From positions 4,836,001 through 4,900,000 of the forward strand of contig OZ316899.1 of NCBI GenBank assembly GCA_973895155.1: DNA of 64,000 nucleotides, in the 5' to 3' direction. The position numbers and the translations under genes are program-made. Shown piece after piece: positions 1 through 10,859 of this stretch; within the stretch, counting starts at the first letter, position 1; every line of letters starts with the position of its first letter. The notes below the pieces were generated by a model, which made no database searches, was not told the DNA's origin, and saw only the letters and a program-made list of their open reading frames with translations. Source of the DNA: Marsupella aquatica. Its lineage: Eukaryota > Marchantiophyta.

Positions 1-740
1 GAGAGAGGGAGTTAAAGGATGAGGGCCTATACTGTAGGAGGGATGCTGCATGGAGGATGGCATGTCCCCATGCCGTCGCTGGTAATTTAGTTTGCATTAA
101 CATTGGGCGTGCGATAAGCTATAATCGTTTGATGACAGACTCTGCCATTCCATTTTGTGAATGGACATATGGGACAGGGTACTGAGCTTCTATCCCAGCT
201 GTGATACAGAAGTCATCGAATGTATTAGAGGTAAATTTGCCTGCTCCGTCTACTCGCAGTATGCGGATGGGATTTTCCGGGAACTGAGTCCTCAACTTCA
301 GTATATTTACAAGGATTCGTGAAAATACTAGGTTTCTTGTGGATAGCAGCGACACTTGTGACCATTTAGATGATGAGTCAATCATAACTAGAAAAAATCT
401 AAATGGGCCACTAGGTGGTTCAATGGGGCCACAGACATCAACATTCAGGTGTTCTAAAAATTTGGGGATTGCATAGACTGTCTTTGTGATTGTTGGGCGT
501 GTGATAAGCTTACTTTGTGAGCATGCAATGCAGGGTTGTTGTTGTGCAGGTGTTTTTGCTACTGGTGGGATTCCCACTAAATCTTTTATAATTTTCTGGT
601 ACATTGTCGTACCTGGGTGTCCCAGCCGGTTATGCCAAGTGATGAATATACTTTGTTTGCTAGGTTCAGTATAATGTGATTGTATTCTGGTGACATATAA
701 TCCTGGTGGTTTGGCTGAGAATGTTTCTTGGATCTGTAAT
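1..740 (-). pseudogene. copia-A pol, GAG-pre-integrase and integrase part
   Basis: Minus-strand Ty1/copia polyprotein segment that runs off the left edge of the window. Read from 740 downward, it has the pre-integrase HNRLGHPG motif near 640, the paired Cys of the HHCC zinc site (CIACSQSKL), and an integrase core. The core keeps the first Asp (LNVDVCGPI), the second Asp (LRVDGAGKF) and the Glu (NGMAESVIKRL). An in-frame TAG at 119-121 follows KRL. The copia-B copy has CAG (Gln) at the same place, so this is a point nonsense change. The segment continues the gag part at 3401-4772, from which it is separated by the 741-3400 insertion. It is a broken element, not a functional gene. The copia assignment is firm. 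Confidence 0.9.
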
Positions 741-3400
741 TGTCAAGCGATTGACATTGGGTCTTGACACCAAAGCTGTCACTATTGGGTGCCAAAACTA
801 TCTCCTTGTACCTGAGGATCACGGAGGGATGTTGTGAAGGCTGGTATACACCGGTTTATCCCCTTAACGCCAGACTATCATAGCAAGACTCTGTCACACA
901 TCACCCAAGCTCAATCCCAAAGGACCAAGGTTGGGAATCAGCTCTTGCACTCATGATAGTTCTGGTGAGAAGGGGTCTTCATGTCGGGCCCGTACACACA
1001 GGGCCTAGCGCTACGGTGCGCATATGTCTATACGTATGCTTACTGCCATAGGTATGTTTCTATTCCGCCGCCGGAATGTACCCATAAACCAGTGACTCTG
1101 ACTGATTCCCGGCTTAGGGACTTCTAAGCCATTGCCCCACCACTCTGCCATTCCACTCCCAACAATCAGAGTTATGACTGTAGCCCTCACCCAATCCACT
1201 TCAATGCACCCGGTACACCTCTCAGTGGCACTGCTAGTCCCATCATACACTCAAATTGCCTCACACACACACACATCCATGAGAGAAATGAGGCCTGAGA
1301 GGAAAACTCAATTAGATTCAATGATGTGCACAATAGTTCACTGAGAAGACTTGATTCGACCAATAGTCCCGTAGGCTGTCTACTCCAGATTGCGACGTGC
1401 TTGCCCCGCAAGCCCCGTGCTTGCCATGCAAGCTCAATCCTGAACCTGAGCCTGGCTCACTCCAGATTGCGACGGCAGATTGGACTCGAACCAATCCCAT
1501 ACTTGCCTTGCAAACTCAATCCTGAACTCAACCTCCTTCACTGCACTTCATTCTTGGGGGCACATACAGATCTCACACCTCCATTTCAGAATGTCAAGTT
1601 ACGCATGCACAGTTGACTCGACTTCAAAGCTGGTACCACGCCTAACAGCGATCTACCCCAGACTGCAATGAGGCCCGGCCTCATGCTTGCCCTGCAAGCT
1701 CAGCTCTGGCCATAAATCCCTTAGTGCTCTCTACCAGACAACGGCCAGGACTCCCCATGGATCACGTAGCCTTGCCAAACTGACTGTAAATGCTCCTCCT
1801 GCTGCACCTTGATCAGTGTCTCAGCCTCCCTATTGTGCTCGTCGTAAATGCAATCAAAATCCTCCCCACAGTTTACAATCACCAATAGGTCACCTATCAC
1901 CAAGGCTATGTATCGGGGGAAAAGAACCCAGTTGTGCTGCCCACTAGAAAGAGCCACAATCTAGCTCGCAAACCTGGCAAACCGTTGCTGTGAAGCTTGG
2001 CTGATTACTCCCTGAGTAATAGCACAACCCAACTCTCCCCAACACACGATGTCCAAGTCCAGCCTTGCTTGCACAGAGCTCCTCCCTGATGCTCAGTCTA
2101 CGTGAGATCACACAACTGAAGTCCCCCCTGCCTCTACCGGGGGGCTGCCCTATATACTCTCACATTAAACCCAAATGGGTGGATGCTACGTTATTGGCGC
2201 CCCATCCTAGCCCTAAGAGCGCCGCTACTATATCTAACTACTAAACCCTAACTCGCAACTTTATTTCTATCTCAAACTGACTATGTATTTCGGATTTGGC
2301 CCTCCTCCACAATTTTTGCGAGCTTGCGTCTCCTCTCCAGATTTCTCTATTCAACCATTTGCTGCGTGGATAGCAGCGTTGGGAGCGGCTTGAGCTCCTC
2401 TTTCCAGCGAGGTCAATTATAGTTGATTTGGGCAAATACAGAGAAAATTATGCCCCCGCAACCGAGAGGGGGTACACACTGTTGTGCTAACCCGAGTTAC
2501 ATAGCTAACCCGAGTTTGGCTAACCAAGCTATCCTATCTAGCCCGAGTAGAGCTAACCGTGGCCTCTGGCTAATCTGCTAGCCGCTTATCCGCTAGTCTG
2601 CTAGCCGCTAGTCTGAGCCCGAACCCGAGCTGACCTATAATTATGCTAACCCTGGCCCGAGGTCAGGCTAACCCAAACTTGGTCTAAGCCTAAGCTGAAG
2701 CCGGGCTGACCTAAGCTAAGCCGTGGCCAAGCTTAGGTTAACCCGAAACCGAAGCCAAACCCGCTAATTCCGGTCACACGTTAACCCGACACACTAATCA
2801 GACCGTATCTTTCTTAATGCACCTCCGTCTCCCAAGTGTTTTATATTGATTTTACTCGCCTTGACCAGATCTTTCCAATGCTCTTTACAGATCCAGATTT
2901 GGCGACACATTGAAAGAGATACGGTCGCCGACCACCCGCAACATAGCTTTTCATTTCCCTATCACACTAAAACTAGACTATGAATCACTAACCTAAGTAA
3001 CGAAATGAAGATACACACCCAAGACATTCAGATTTCATCATGATAACAATCACCATACCACACAACCATTTTCTCAATTGTGGAGACTTGCTTCCCCTTG
3101 CCCCTACGTCTTGGAGAGCCTCCATGCTCCATTGTGCCCGTTAGCACGGTAGTATGGTAGAGGAGGTGAATCCTCTTGTCCTCTAGCTGCTTATTTGTGG
3201 CCCTGACAATGACTGTGGCCGTTATGTCTGTCTCGGCTGTGCGCTCTTCAAGCTAAACTGCCCTAGTCCTGCTCTCAACGCCATGATTGCCCTTATTCTT
3301 GCCATCTCGCTGATCGTTCTACAGTCTGACAGTTACTTACTGTGCACAGCATACCAATTCCATCGTATTATTGAATAAGGACCATGTCACCGGCGTCACA
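741..3400. mobile_element. 2.66-kb LTR-type insertion in copia-A with TSD GTAAT
   Basis: The insert begins TGTCAAGCG and ends GGCGTCACA, so it has TG...CA ends. It is flanked by perfect 5-bp duplications GTAAT at 736-740 and 3401-3405. Removing it with one GTAAT rejoins the copia-A frame exactly between its protease and pre-integrase parts. No RT or integrase was found inside, so it is a solo LTR or a non-autonomous element. Its 2353-3400 part recurs at 47613-48559. Its 892-2160 part resembles the LTRs at 17417 and 31034: it starts TGTCAC and carries the paired hairpins at 1062-1077 and 1111-1130. The segment 2500-2800 is rich in short gctaa, ctagcc and cccgag repeats. Ends and TSD are clear; the internal make-up, possibly itself nested, is inference. 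Confidence 0.85.
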
Positions 3401-4772
3401 GTAATCCTGTGTCAGTTTTCTTTGTGATATGGAGGACTTCTCTCTTGTTGTGTATGCTTGTATGAATGTGAAAGTTATTTGCCCTGATGTCATGGAAACT
3501 GATCAGGTTTCTGGTGGCTGTAGGTGCATAGATTGCTGATTCAATATGGAGGACTGTCCCTCTTGGGAATATGACAGTAGCTGGTCCGTGGCCATGTTCT
3601 ATCTGTTTCTGGCCAGAGATTGTGGTGATAGTTCGGGATGATGGTGTGATGTTTTTGAAATGTTTTCTTTCTTTTAAAATGGTATGTGAGGTGCCGCTGT
3701 CTAGTATACAAATGGTTGGGTCTTTTGGGTAGGTTGTATTGTTGCCATAGGTAGTGGTGTGGGCTTCAGGTGAAGGAGGGTCTGTCACATATTGTGTTAG
3801 GTCTTGTGGTAATTCGAGAAAATTTCCCTGGGGTTCTCTCTGGGAATTATTGATACTATTCTGATAAAGTCTGACCAGGTGGGAGGGGGCCCTACAATCT
3901 GTTCTGGCATGTCCAAGTGTACCACATCGAAAACATTTGGTGGAGTTGTTTTGCTTATCTGATATGCTGTTGTAGTTGGTTCTTCCGCGCCCTCTACCTC
4001 TGTCATTTCCTTGATTCTGCCATTGTTGCCTGTTGTTTGCAGGATCATACATGCGTCCTCCACCCCTTCCTCTTTGGGATTGGGTTTTGCCTCTTCCTGC
4101 AAAACGTCCACCTCTCCCCCTGAAAGTACCCCTCCCCCTGAATCCTCTTTGATTTTGACTATTATATTGTGATTCAGGTTTTGGTATAGGTGGGAGGGTA
4201 CCTGGGGGTCTTGTCTTTGAATTTTTGAGGAGTAGTATTTGGTGCTTTTCGGCTAATAGCATTTGTGCGATTAGTTGAGAGTATCTTTCAAATGCCATGT
4301 TCCGGTATTGCGCAGCTAATACCAGATTTGCTGCATGGAATGTTGACAGGGTTTTCTCGATCTGCTCCGCATCATCTACCGGTTGCCCGCAGACCGCGAG
4401 TTGTGCTACTATTCGAAACAGTTCGTTGTTATAGTCGGCAATGGTCTTGTGGTCTTGGACCCTCAAATTTATCCAATCATGTCTCGTAGCTGGTAGAGAG
4501 ATTAGCCGCATATGATCAAATTGAAGTTGCAATGATTCCCATAACACTCTTGGATTATATTCATTTAAGTATTGTGTTTTCAAGGCATCTGCTAAGTGAT
4601 GCCTGATGAAAACGAGTGTCTTTGCTTTCTCTTGAAGTGTGGGCCCATTATCAGTAGTTATAGATTCTTGTAGCGTTTTAGCGGATAAATGTGCCTCCAT
4701 GTCTATAGACCATGTTAAATAATTTGATCTGTCAATAGCTAATGCTCGGAAGCTAAGTTTTTCTAGAGCCAT
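3401..4772 (-). pseudogene. copia-A gag and protease part
   Basis: An ATG at 4772 opens about 457 codons. The order is an N-terminal gag domain beginning MALEKLSFRALAIDRSNYLT, an RG-rich tract (RGFRGRGTFRGRGGR) that probably binds RNA, one CCHC zinc knuckle (CFRCGTLGHARTDC) and an aspartic protease motif (CILDSGTSHTIL). The protein is closely related along its length to copia-B (57069 onward). The frame is open up to the 741-3400 insertion, then continues at 740. About 500 bp upstream on the same strand lie a primer-binding site and a 5' LTR. This is the best preserved gag in the window, but the element is split and its 3' half is outside. Confidence 0.93.
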
Positions 4773-5269
4773 TTTGCTCTATCAATGTGGAATAAGACTT
4801 ATCCTTTTCTTATGTTGATATTGCAATTCCGATTAACAATTCTGATCAGCAATCATGGATGGATCAATTGAAGTTATTGGCCTGTGATTGAGTTGTTTGT
4901 ATGCACAACTGTAAGTCGAACTTCCCTTTGTAGGCCAGATCCAAATTTGAAAGGTCTTGCTCAAAGTGTTGTCTTTCCCAATTTCTTCCCGGTTCAATTT
5001 GAGAGTATCCAGAGGTACAGTCTTCAATAATCTGTGCGCTGTGTCTATTGCTTCCGGGCAATTCCAATCTCCTTTATTGAATTTGAATGTGGAATCAACT
5101 TCGGGAAATCCATCCAATTTCAATTCGTCCTGGTTTCAATTTCATTCTGATTTTGGGAAATCATATGCTGGATCTGTAAGGGTAGTGTATTGGGAGAAAG
5201 TATGATGGGAATTTTCTATTCCCTCGCTTGGCCTACATTCATTGCTCAAAATGAGACGCGCTGATAACG

Positions 5270-5429
5270 TGTTACAAGGAGGACACCATAGGCAAGAGTT
5301 GCTCCAACCTCCAACTTCACTAATGATCATAATCTTGGATACACTTGTGGGGTTATAGGGAGGTGGTTATAACCACTCCTTAACCCATCTACCTAGGGTT
5401 AAATCAAGGGTTAACTTTAACTTATAACA
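5270..5429 (-). repeat. copia-A 5' LTR (160 bp) and primer-binding site
   Basis: On the minus strand this reads TGTTATAAG to CTTGTAACA, and is followed at once (5269 downward) by CGTTATCAGCGCG. That is the half-tRNA type primer site seen in many plant copia elements. Length and start match the copia-B LTR at 56517-56684 and the copia-C LTR at 55260-55422, each starting TGTTATGACATG. The LTR bodies have otherwise diverged. The element inserted beside the EDM2-like exon region. The leader 4773-5269 has no ORF of note. Confidence 0.8.
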
Positions 5430-5681
5430 CCTAGAAGGCTTAAGGGGAGTTTTTGAAGGTATGTACCCAGGAACAAGTAATGAACCCTAGGTACTTGTTG
5501 CCTAAGCATCCTCTCCTACAGAGGTCCTTCTTCTCAAAATTGGAATGTCTGCAATCTCCAAGGTATCCACATCAGGTGCACTATGCAAGTACATTATTCA
5601 GGTTCAAAGCCAAGAAATATGATCTCTCATAGGAGTGTGCAAAGTAGGATCTATGGCATGGCGATGACAATAGAAGATCCA

Positions 5682-6284
5682 TCAATCAACACCATGTGCA
5701 GAGTGATGATAGATGTGTCTGTCACAAGCATAGCCTTCTGCTTGACCATCCTTCAAACAATGAAAGTGCCACATGGTGGGACACCTAACACAGTGGACTA
5801 TGTCCACCCAGAAATCTTCATTGTGCTGACCACATGCCTTGCACTTATGAAGTGGGCAAGCTGTGGCAAGATTGGGCAAACATGAAAAACAAAAGAACCT
5901 CACACAATATCTGTCAAGGCATTTCCTAACAAGTGGTGGAGCATCAACAGAGCCCTCATAAGACCCCAACTTCCCACACTGTGCACACTTAGCCTGCTTC
6001 TCCAAACAATCAGTGCACATCCAGCCTCCCTGGTGTGCTGACGGGAGGCCCACCCCTGGACAGTTGTTTTTTGCAACAAGGTCATACTCCGGGTTGAGGT
6101 GGAAATGCCTCATGCAAGGGCCCTCACATATGGCTAAGCCCCCACCATTGTCACAAATGGCACAACAATGAGTTGCCTTCTAGAAAATCTAACGTGCTGA
6201 GAAGTTACTACCATCAGGCCCAACTACACCTGTGTTGCTCACCTTTGTCCCCGGCTTCTTGGCTCGGATTTTAGGGCGTGCCAT
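5682..6284 (-). CDS. EDM2-like PHD-finger protein, two exons, truncated
   Basis: Exon 1 (6284-6243) starts at ATG and codes for MARPKIRAKKPGTK. A GTGAGC donor at 6242 and a TTTTCTAG acceptor ending at 6180 join it in phase to exon 2 (6179-5682), giving about 179 residues. The product is almost entirely a Cys/His cluster: CAICDNGGGLAICEGPCMRHFH is an atypical PHD finger, followed by CxxC-x4-CxxCGKLGS, a CxxxxC-x3-FxxCL segment, CPLHKCKACGQ, and a final CVRCPTMWHFHCL. This order matches the PHD cluster of plant EDM2, a nuclear protein that binds histone marks and controls heterochromatin and intronic transposons. The lysine-rich N-terminus may aid nuclear location. The C-terminal EDM2 domains are absent; a copia element lies 250 bp downstream. 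It could be a truncated host gene, a captured fragment or a short paralogue. Splicing is predicted by eye. Confidence 0.7.
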
Positions 6285-7290
6285 GCCTACCCATGAGACA
6301 GATAGTACAATTTAGCAGAGTGCACAGACAATACAATTTAGCAGTGTACAAAAAGTACAATGTAGCATATAGACTAGAGTGGGATTGCTACTGCAATGAA
6401 ATGATCACACACAAATGCAGAGTATACATACTTTTTGGTTTGTTGAGCCCACTCTGAAAACTTATCCCCGAGTACAATAGCTCCACCTACACCTCAATTT
6501 TGTGGCTATGATTCACCAAAGGAGATCTGCAACAAGATTTAATGCATTTGAATCACATACAATAGTCGTGACATGTAAAACAAACATTTTTCGAACATGA
6601 TTGGTATCAAGCAGTGTGATCAGGGTTGTAATTTATACATCCTAAATAGGCTATGATAGTGAATGAGACAAATAAGTTAGGCATAAATCACTTTTTCCAG
6701 GTTATCACATGGCTCATTAATTCCAGTCTTTGAAAGGAGACTTTTAAGTGAGCTTGCTAGCCTCTTAAATTAGGATATTCTACTTAGTGCAGCCATAATA
6801 GGATAAGTTATGTACTGTTGACCCTAAACCCTGGACCCAAAATTGCTCATAATTCATGTCAGACCCTCGCTTATGAGCTAATAAGCCTTATTGTACTAAA
6901 AGCTTGCACTTGATAGCTCTTTATCACCAAGAACTACGGGAGGGACGCTCCATAAGAAGGAACTACCTCTATTTCCATTAAGCCTTTGCTTCTCCTTGAG
7001 ACTGTGCAGATGTATTTGGTTTCCGTCACCAGAAATGGGTATTCTTTGGTTTCCACCGCTGGAAATGTCCCCCTACCCGGCAAGACAACTAATCTAGGTC
7101 TCCCTTTCCCAAAGAGAAGACTTCTGGACTCACAACAATCATATGAGCAACATGCTAGACCACAAGGGCCTCAAGATTTCAGATGAGTGCACATCAACAA
7201 TTTTTTTCCCAGAAATGCGCTGAAATTTCATAAGAATTTCAAAGGAAGTACATGGGTAGGTTGTCACTACCTACTTGCTATACTTTAGCT
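6285..7290. other. no recognisable gene
   Basis: AT-rich sequence upstream of the EDM2-like exon. On the minus strand, 6430-6540 has a short coding-like run after a TTGTTGCAG acceptor, but it holds two stops and no domain I recognise. The segment 7010-7075 has two ggtttcc(g/a)(t/c)c-type near-repeats. Confidence 0.4.
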
Positions 7291-7805
7291 TCTTCAACTC
7301 CTACTACTTAACACTATGGTCCTTCCAGACCTCAAGGCCCCTAAGGTCTCTTAGTGCTACTCCTTGATTCTCCATACTTGGACCCACACAAAGTAACTCA
7401 CACCAACTTAAGTACTCCTTGCTTGGCTTCAACTCATCACAAAGTCCAAAACCACCCCAAAGGCCAGCAAGTGACTTACCACTAAAAAAAGACCAGCCCA
7501 CCTTTCAAGGGGGTCAAAGATCCTTACTTATCCTCCTAACTATCTCACTAACTCACTTGTTTGTCTTACCTAACTAATGAGCTAGTTGGTGGCCTTTTGA
7601 AAGCCTAAATCAACTCCTTGATTTTAGCCCTTCATTCAGGTCCACCTCACCTCCTGACTTGGCTGTCCTATCCCTCCAAATCAGGGACTAAGTCAGCCTC
7701 CAAAGTACAGTCATCCCTATCTACCAAATAGCTCTAAAAATAGTAGAGGGATCAACTTCCAATGGCCCTCCAAGTTCCTCCAAAGTCTCCATGTAACTCA
7801 GGTCC

Positions 7806-8284
7806 TTAGGTACCCTCCCAGTTGGCTTTAAGGACTCCACTCCTTACCCTCCTTACTCCTGGACTCCAGAACCAGCCTAGGTCCCCTTGACATGGAAGAG
7901 CCCTTCTCCAGGCCTCACCCATCCGATTAGGGCCTTGCGAATGACCCAAGCATGGTACCTCCTTACCATACTGGTTAGTGGCTTGGTAATCTGGTTGTCC
8001 TCTCTGAAATGCTTGAGGTACACCTTGGTGAAAGCCCTCAGATTTGAACTTCTGCCCCTCTTGTCCACCTTTGAGCAAGCTAGGTATTGGGCCAGCCAAA
8101 TGTCGGGGTCGGCATTTGCTCTCCCATGCTTACTCCACAAGGTGAACTTAGCCTTGTGGACCAGGGGAGGAAAATGCTGATCAGGCAGCCCTCTTGGATC
8201 AGGAACTCTGGGATAAGCCATGCACTTTGATTGTAGTCCCACTTGACCTCCTTTTAGAGCCTTACCACGATCAAAACCTCTCAA
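7806..8284 (-). pseudogene. possible retroelement gag relic
   Basis: Two overlapping minus-strand frames (8284-7877 and 8099-7806) contain a stretch reading KFTLWSKHGRANADPDIWLAQYL. This loosely resembles the DPDxWL segment of Ty3/gypsy gag proteins, like DPDEWLDDF in the gag at 48527-50047. The frames are short, interrupted and lack a zinc knuckle. The surrounding 7290-8900 has the C/T-rich look of an old retroelement leader, but no LTR pair is visible. This may be chance. Confidence 0.25.
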
Positions 8285-8900
8285 GTAGCTGGCAATATTA
8301 AACTGTTATACAACCTGACTTCCAAGAGAATCTTAGTGAACTCCCAATCCTCCTAGCTTGTGCCAGCCTCTACCCACCATCGATAGCTTTCCAATGTATT
8401 TAAAAGTACTCCGATTGAGTCTAAACTAAGCGAGTTATTCAGGTTTCAGCAGAACCCATCGATATCGTCACTTTAAACTAGGGTCAGCCTTATCTCAAGG
8501 CTTAGTTACTGGTGTAAACTCGGTTTGCCTGACCCTGCATGTGTAAACTCAGGTGTACAAAGCCAAATAGTAACCCCGTGAGACTACAAACGTAAAGGCC
8601 CAGTACTCCTGTGAAATATAAGCCCTGGTCTTGACAGTAAATGCATGGGTGAACGGAGAGAAAGAACTCATGGAAATAGGAGAATGAATGCTTCCCATCT
8701 ATGGTAGAGTCAACTGCCTGATTCAGTTTGGAGCAAGGAGAGAACTAAGCTAGGACTTAGAGAACTGAACTTGTTTGAAGGGATCGTGGCTTATTTGAAG
8801 GAAGTCTGGCTGGTGCTTCTGTTCATACCAGCCCTCCATTCTCACAAAAAATATCTCCCTTCCATGTGTTCTTCTCTCGATTGTCGGTTGACCTTGGTAG

Positions 8901-9050
8901 CATTCAGTTCTTGAGTCCAAAGAGCAGCCATTCTAATTTCAGAAATATCTCTATGGACTTGATCTTGCATTCAATTCTTGAGTCCAAAGAGCAGCCATTC
9001 TAATTTCAGAAATATCTCTATGGACTTGATCCTGCATTCAATTCCTGAAG
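8901..9050. repeat. 67-bp tandem repeat, 2.2 copies
   Basis: Units begin cattca(g/a)ttcttgagtcc at 8901 and 8968. A partial third begins at 9035. The two full units differ by only a few bases, so the duplication is recent. Confidence 0.9.
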
Positions 9051-10360
9051 TTAAGGGCCACAGCTCAGATTTCTTGTCAATCACCCTAGCTGAGGAAATG
9101 GTCTTCTAGCTGTCCACTGTTGCCACCTCGAAGTTCCCCTATAGAAGGTGCAAGTTGATTTTGCCTGAAGAGCCCCCTTGTTAGCAGTCGATGACTTCTC
9201 CTTTCTGTAAAATATTCTCTCTGATTCAGAAATTTCAATCTTCTCTATTAATTTCCCTTCCAGCCTTTGCTTTCCCTTCAATCTCCTCCTTTAATTCGTG
9301 CTCCAGAATTTCCTCTTCTAGTTCAGGTCTTCTGATTCTCCTTGAGCCCAGCATTCCAGCCCAGTTCTTCTTACTTGATTTGGTGGAGTATTGGCTCTCC
9401 ATTCAGCTGCAGCGTTGAGCTCCATTCTCCCTTCAATTTCACTTTGATTTTTGCTCTATTGAATTCTGGGCTCGACACCTGGCCTTAGCTAGCTCTTTTA
9501 CATTGTAACCCTGCCCTTTACAGATGTAAATGAGTCCACCACGTTTCTCTACGCAGCTGAATTACCCCTTTGTATGCACAAAGAACATTCCTCCGTTTAA
9601 GTCTCCTTTTAAGTGCTACTTATGGCATTTAACATTAGCCATCTTCGCCTATAGCTCAAAACTCACTCATAAGAAAACAAAACTATTATGAACATACTCC
9701 TGGCTTTCCTAGCCCTAGGGCTTCCTAAAACAATTCTTAGAATTGATATATAACTAAACTTGGCTTTTCTATAATTGTTCAAAGTCTGCAATCCGTCATA
9801 ATTCATAGATATTTTTACAGAATTCGGACCACTCCCAAAAAGTATCTATAAGTCCAAAACTAGGTTTAGTAATTCTAAGGGATAGTGTTAGGTATAGTAA
9901 CACCATGGCTAGCCTTCAAAATACATTTTTTGCTCTATGGCTATTTTCCCTAGGTCCTGCAAGTTGGCTATTTTAAGTTTTGTTCCACTGTAAATAGCTT
10001 CTAATTGAACGGTCGAAATGACTTGCACTTTTACAAGGGTTTTCCAGGGCCTGCCTAGAACCTTCAGAAAAAATCTCAGCCTAAATTACAAACTCTAAGG
10101 ATCTGATTACCTATCTAATCCACTAATCCACTGTTAAGTTAACCGTGGTTTAAACTAATGAAACTTTCTTACTCTGCTTTACTGAAGACAGTTTACTTCA
10201 GTTTCACTTCTACTTCCCACTCATTTACAGGCATAATATGCTTACTTAGAACAAAAAAGAAAATATCTAACCTAAAACTAATTTAACCCACTAATTGAGC
10301 GGCTCACAATTCAAAATTTTAAGTAAATATCCTCTTTGTTCAAGTCAGAGTGTTAAGTTA
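9051..10360. other. no recognisable gene
   Basis: AT-rich sequence with only short chance frames. I see no domain, LTR end or repeat array. Confidence 0.4.
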
Positions 10361-10364
10361 TAGG

Positions 10365-10856
10365 TCAATGGTCTCTGGTCTGTGCATGCGGTGAGACAAG
10401 TGGTCCTCTAGAGCGTGTGATCCAAACATGTGTAGACACCAAAGTCACCGGTGTTGGGGTCTGGGAGGGCAGGACAAGTGACATCGCCAGGCACACTGCA
10501 GGATGGCGAGTGGTTCCAGATGATACATGTGCTCTGTGCAAAAACCGACATCCAAGAGAACGGTCATCCAACTCTGGGCCAGAAGCCCTACAGGCAGGAC
10601 AGTCATATTGGCAACTGTGCACACACCCTTGGCACCTAATTTGTGGTGGGTCATGTACAAGAGACACAAATACCAAGGATGTCGAGAAGGGTACTGAACC
10701 AGGTAGAGGCCACCTGTAGTTGTTCCTGGAAACAACAGGGTACTCAAAGTACCACGCAGACTGGGCTGGAAGGATCCCAAGTCTGACATACCCAAGGCGC
10801 AACATCTCTGCCTTGCGTGCAAGCCGCACATGTTCAGCATTGCGGGTCCTCACCAT
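10365..10856 (-). CDS. Cys-cluster ORF of unknown function
   Basis: A 163-codon minus-strand frame starting at ATG 10856. I do not recognise the product. Its notable part is a run of paired cysteines, CQGCVHSCQYDCPAC, near residues 75-90, after a basic N-terminus (VRTRNAEHVRLARKAEML). CPAC modules of this kind occur in KDZ-type transposases, so it may be a relic exon of one, but no catalytic segment is visible and two other frames are also open here. Equally it may be non-coding. No neighbour gene helps to interpret it. Confidence 0.2.
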   Translation of the reverse strand: MVRTRNAEHVRLARKAEMLRLGYVRLGILPAQSAWYFEYPVVSRNNYRWPLPGSVPFSTSLVFVSLVHDPPQIRCQGCVHSCQYDCPACRASGPELDDRSLGCRFLHRAHVSSGTTRHPAVCLAMSLVLPSQTPTPVTLVSTHVWITRSRGPLVSPHAQTRDH

Positions 10857-10859
10857 AAA

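Noticed and set aside
6430-6540. Extra upstream exon of the EDM2-like gene (GGAIVLGDKFSEWAQQTKK)
   Set aside because: It follows a plausible acceptor but contains two stops upstream in frame and matches no EDM2 segment that I recognise.
10365-10856. A firm KDZ transposase call
   Set aside because: Only a CPAC-type motif supports it; catalytic motifs and the usual surroundings are absent.
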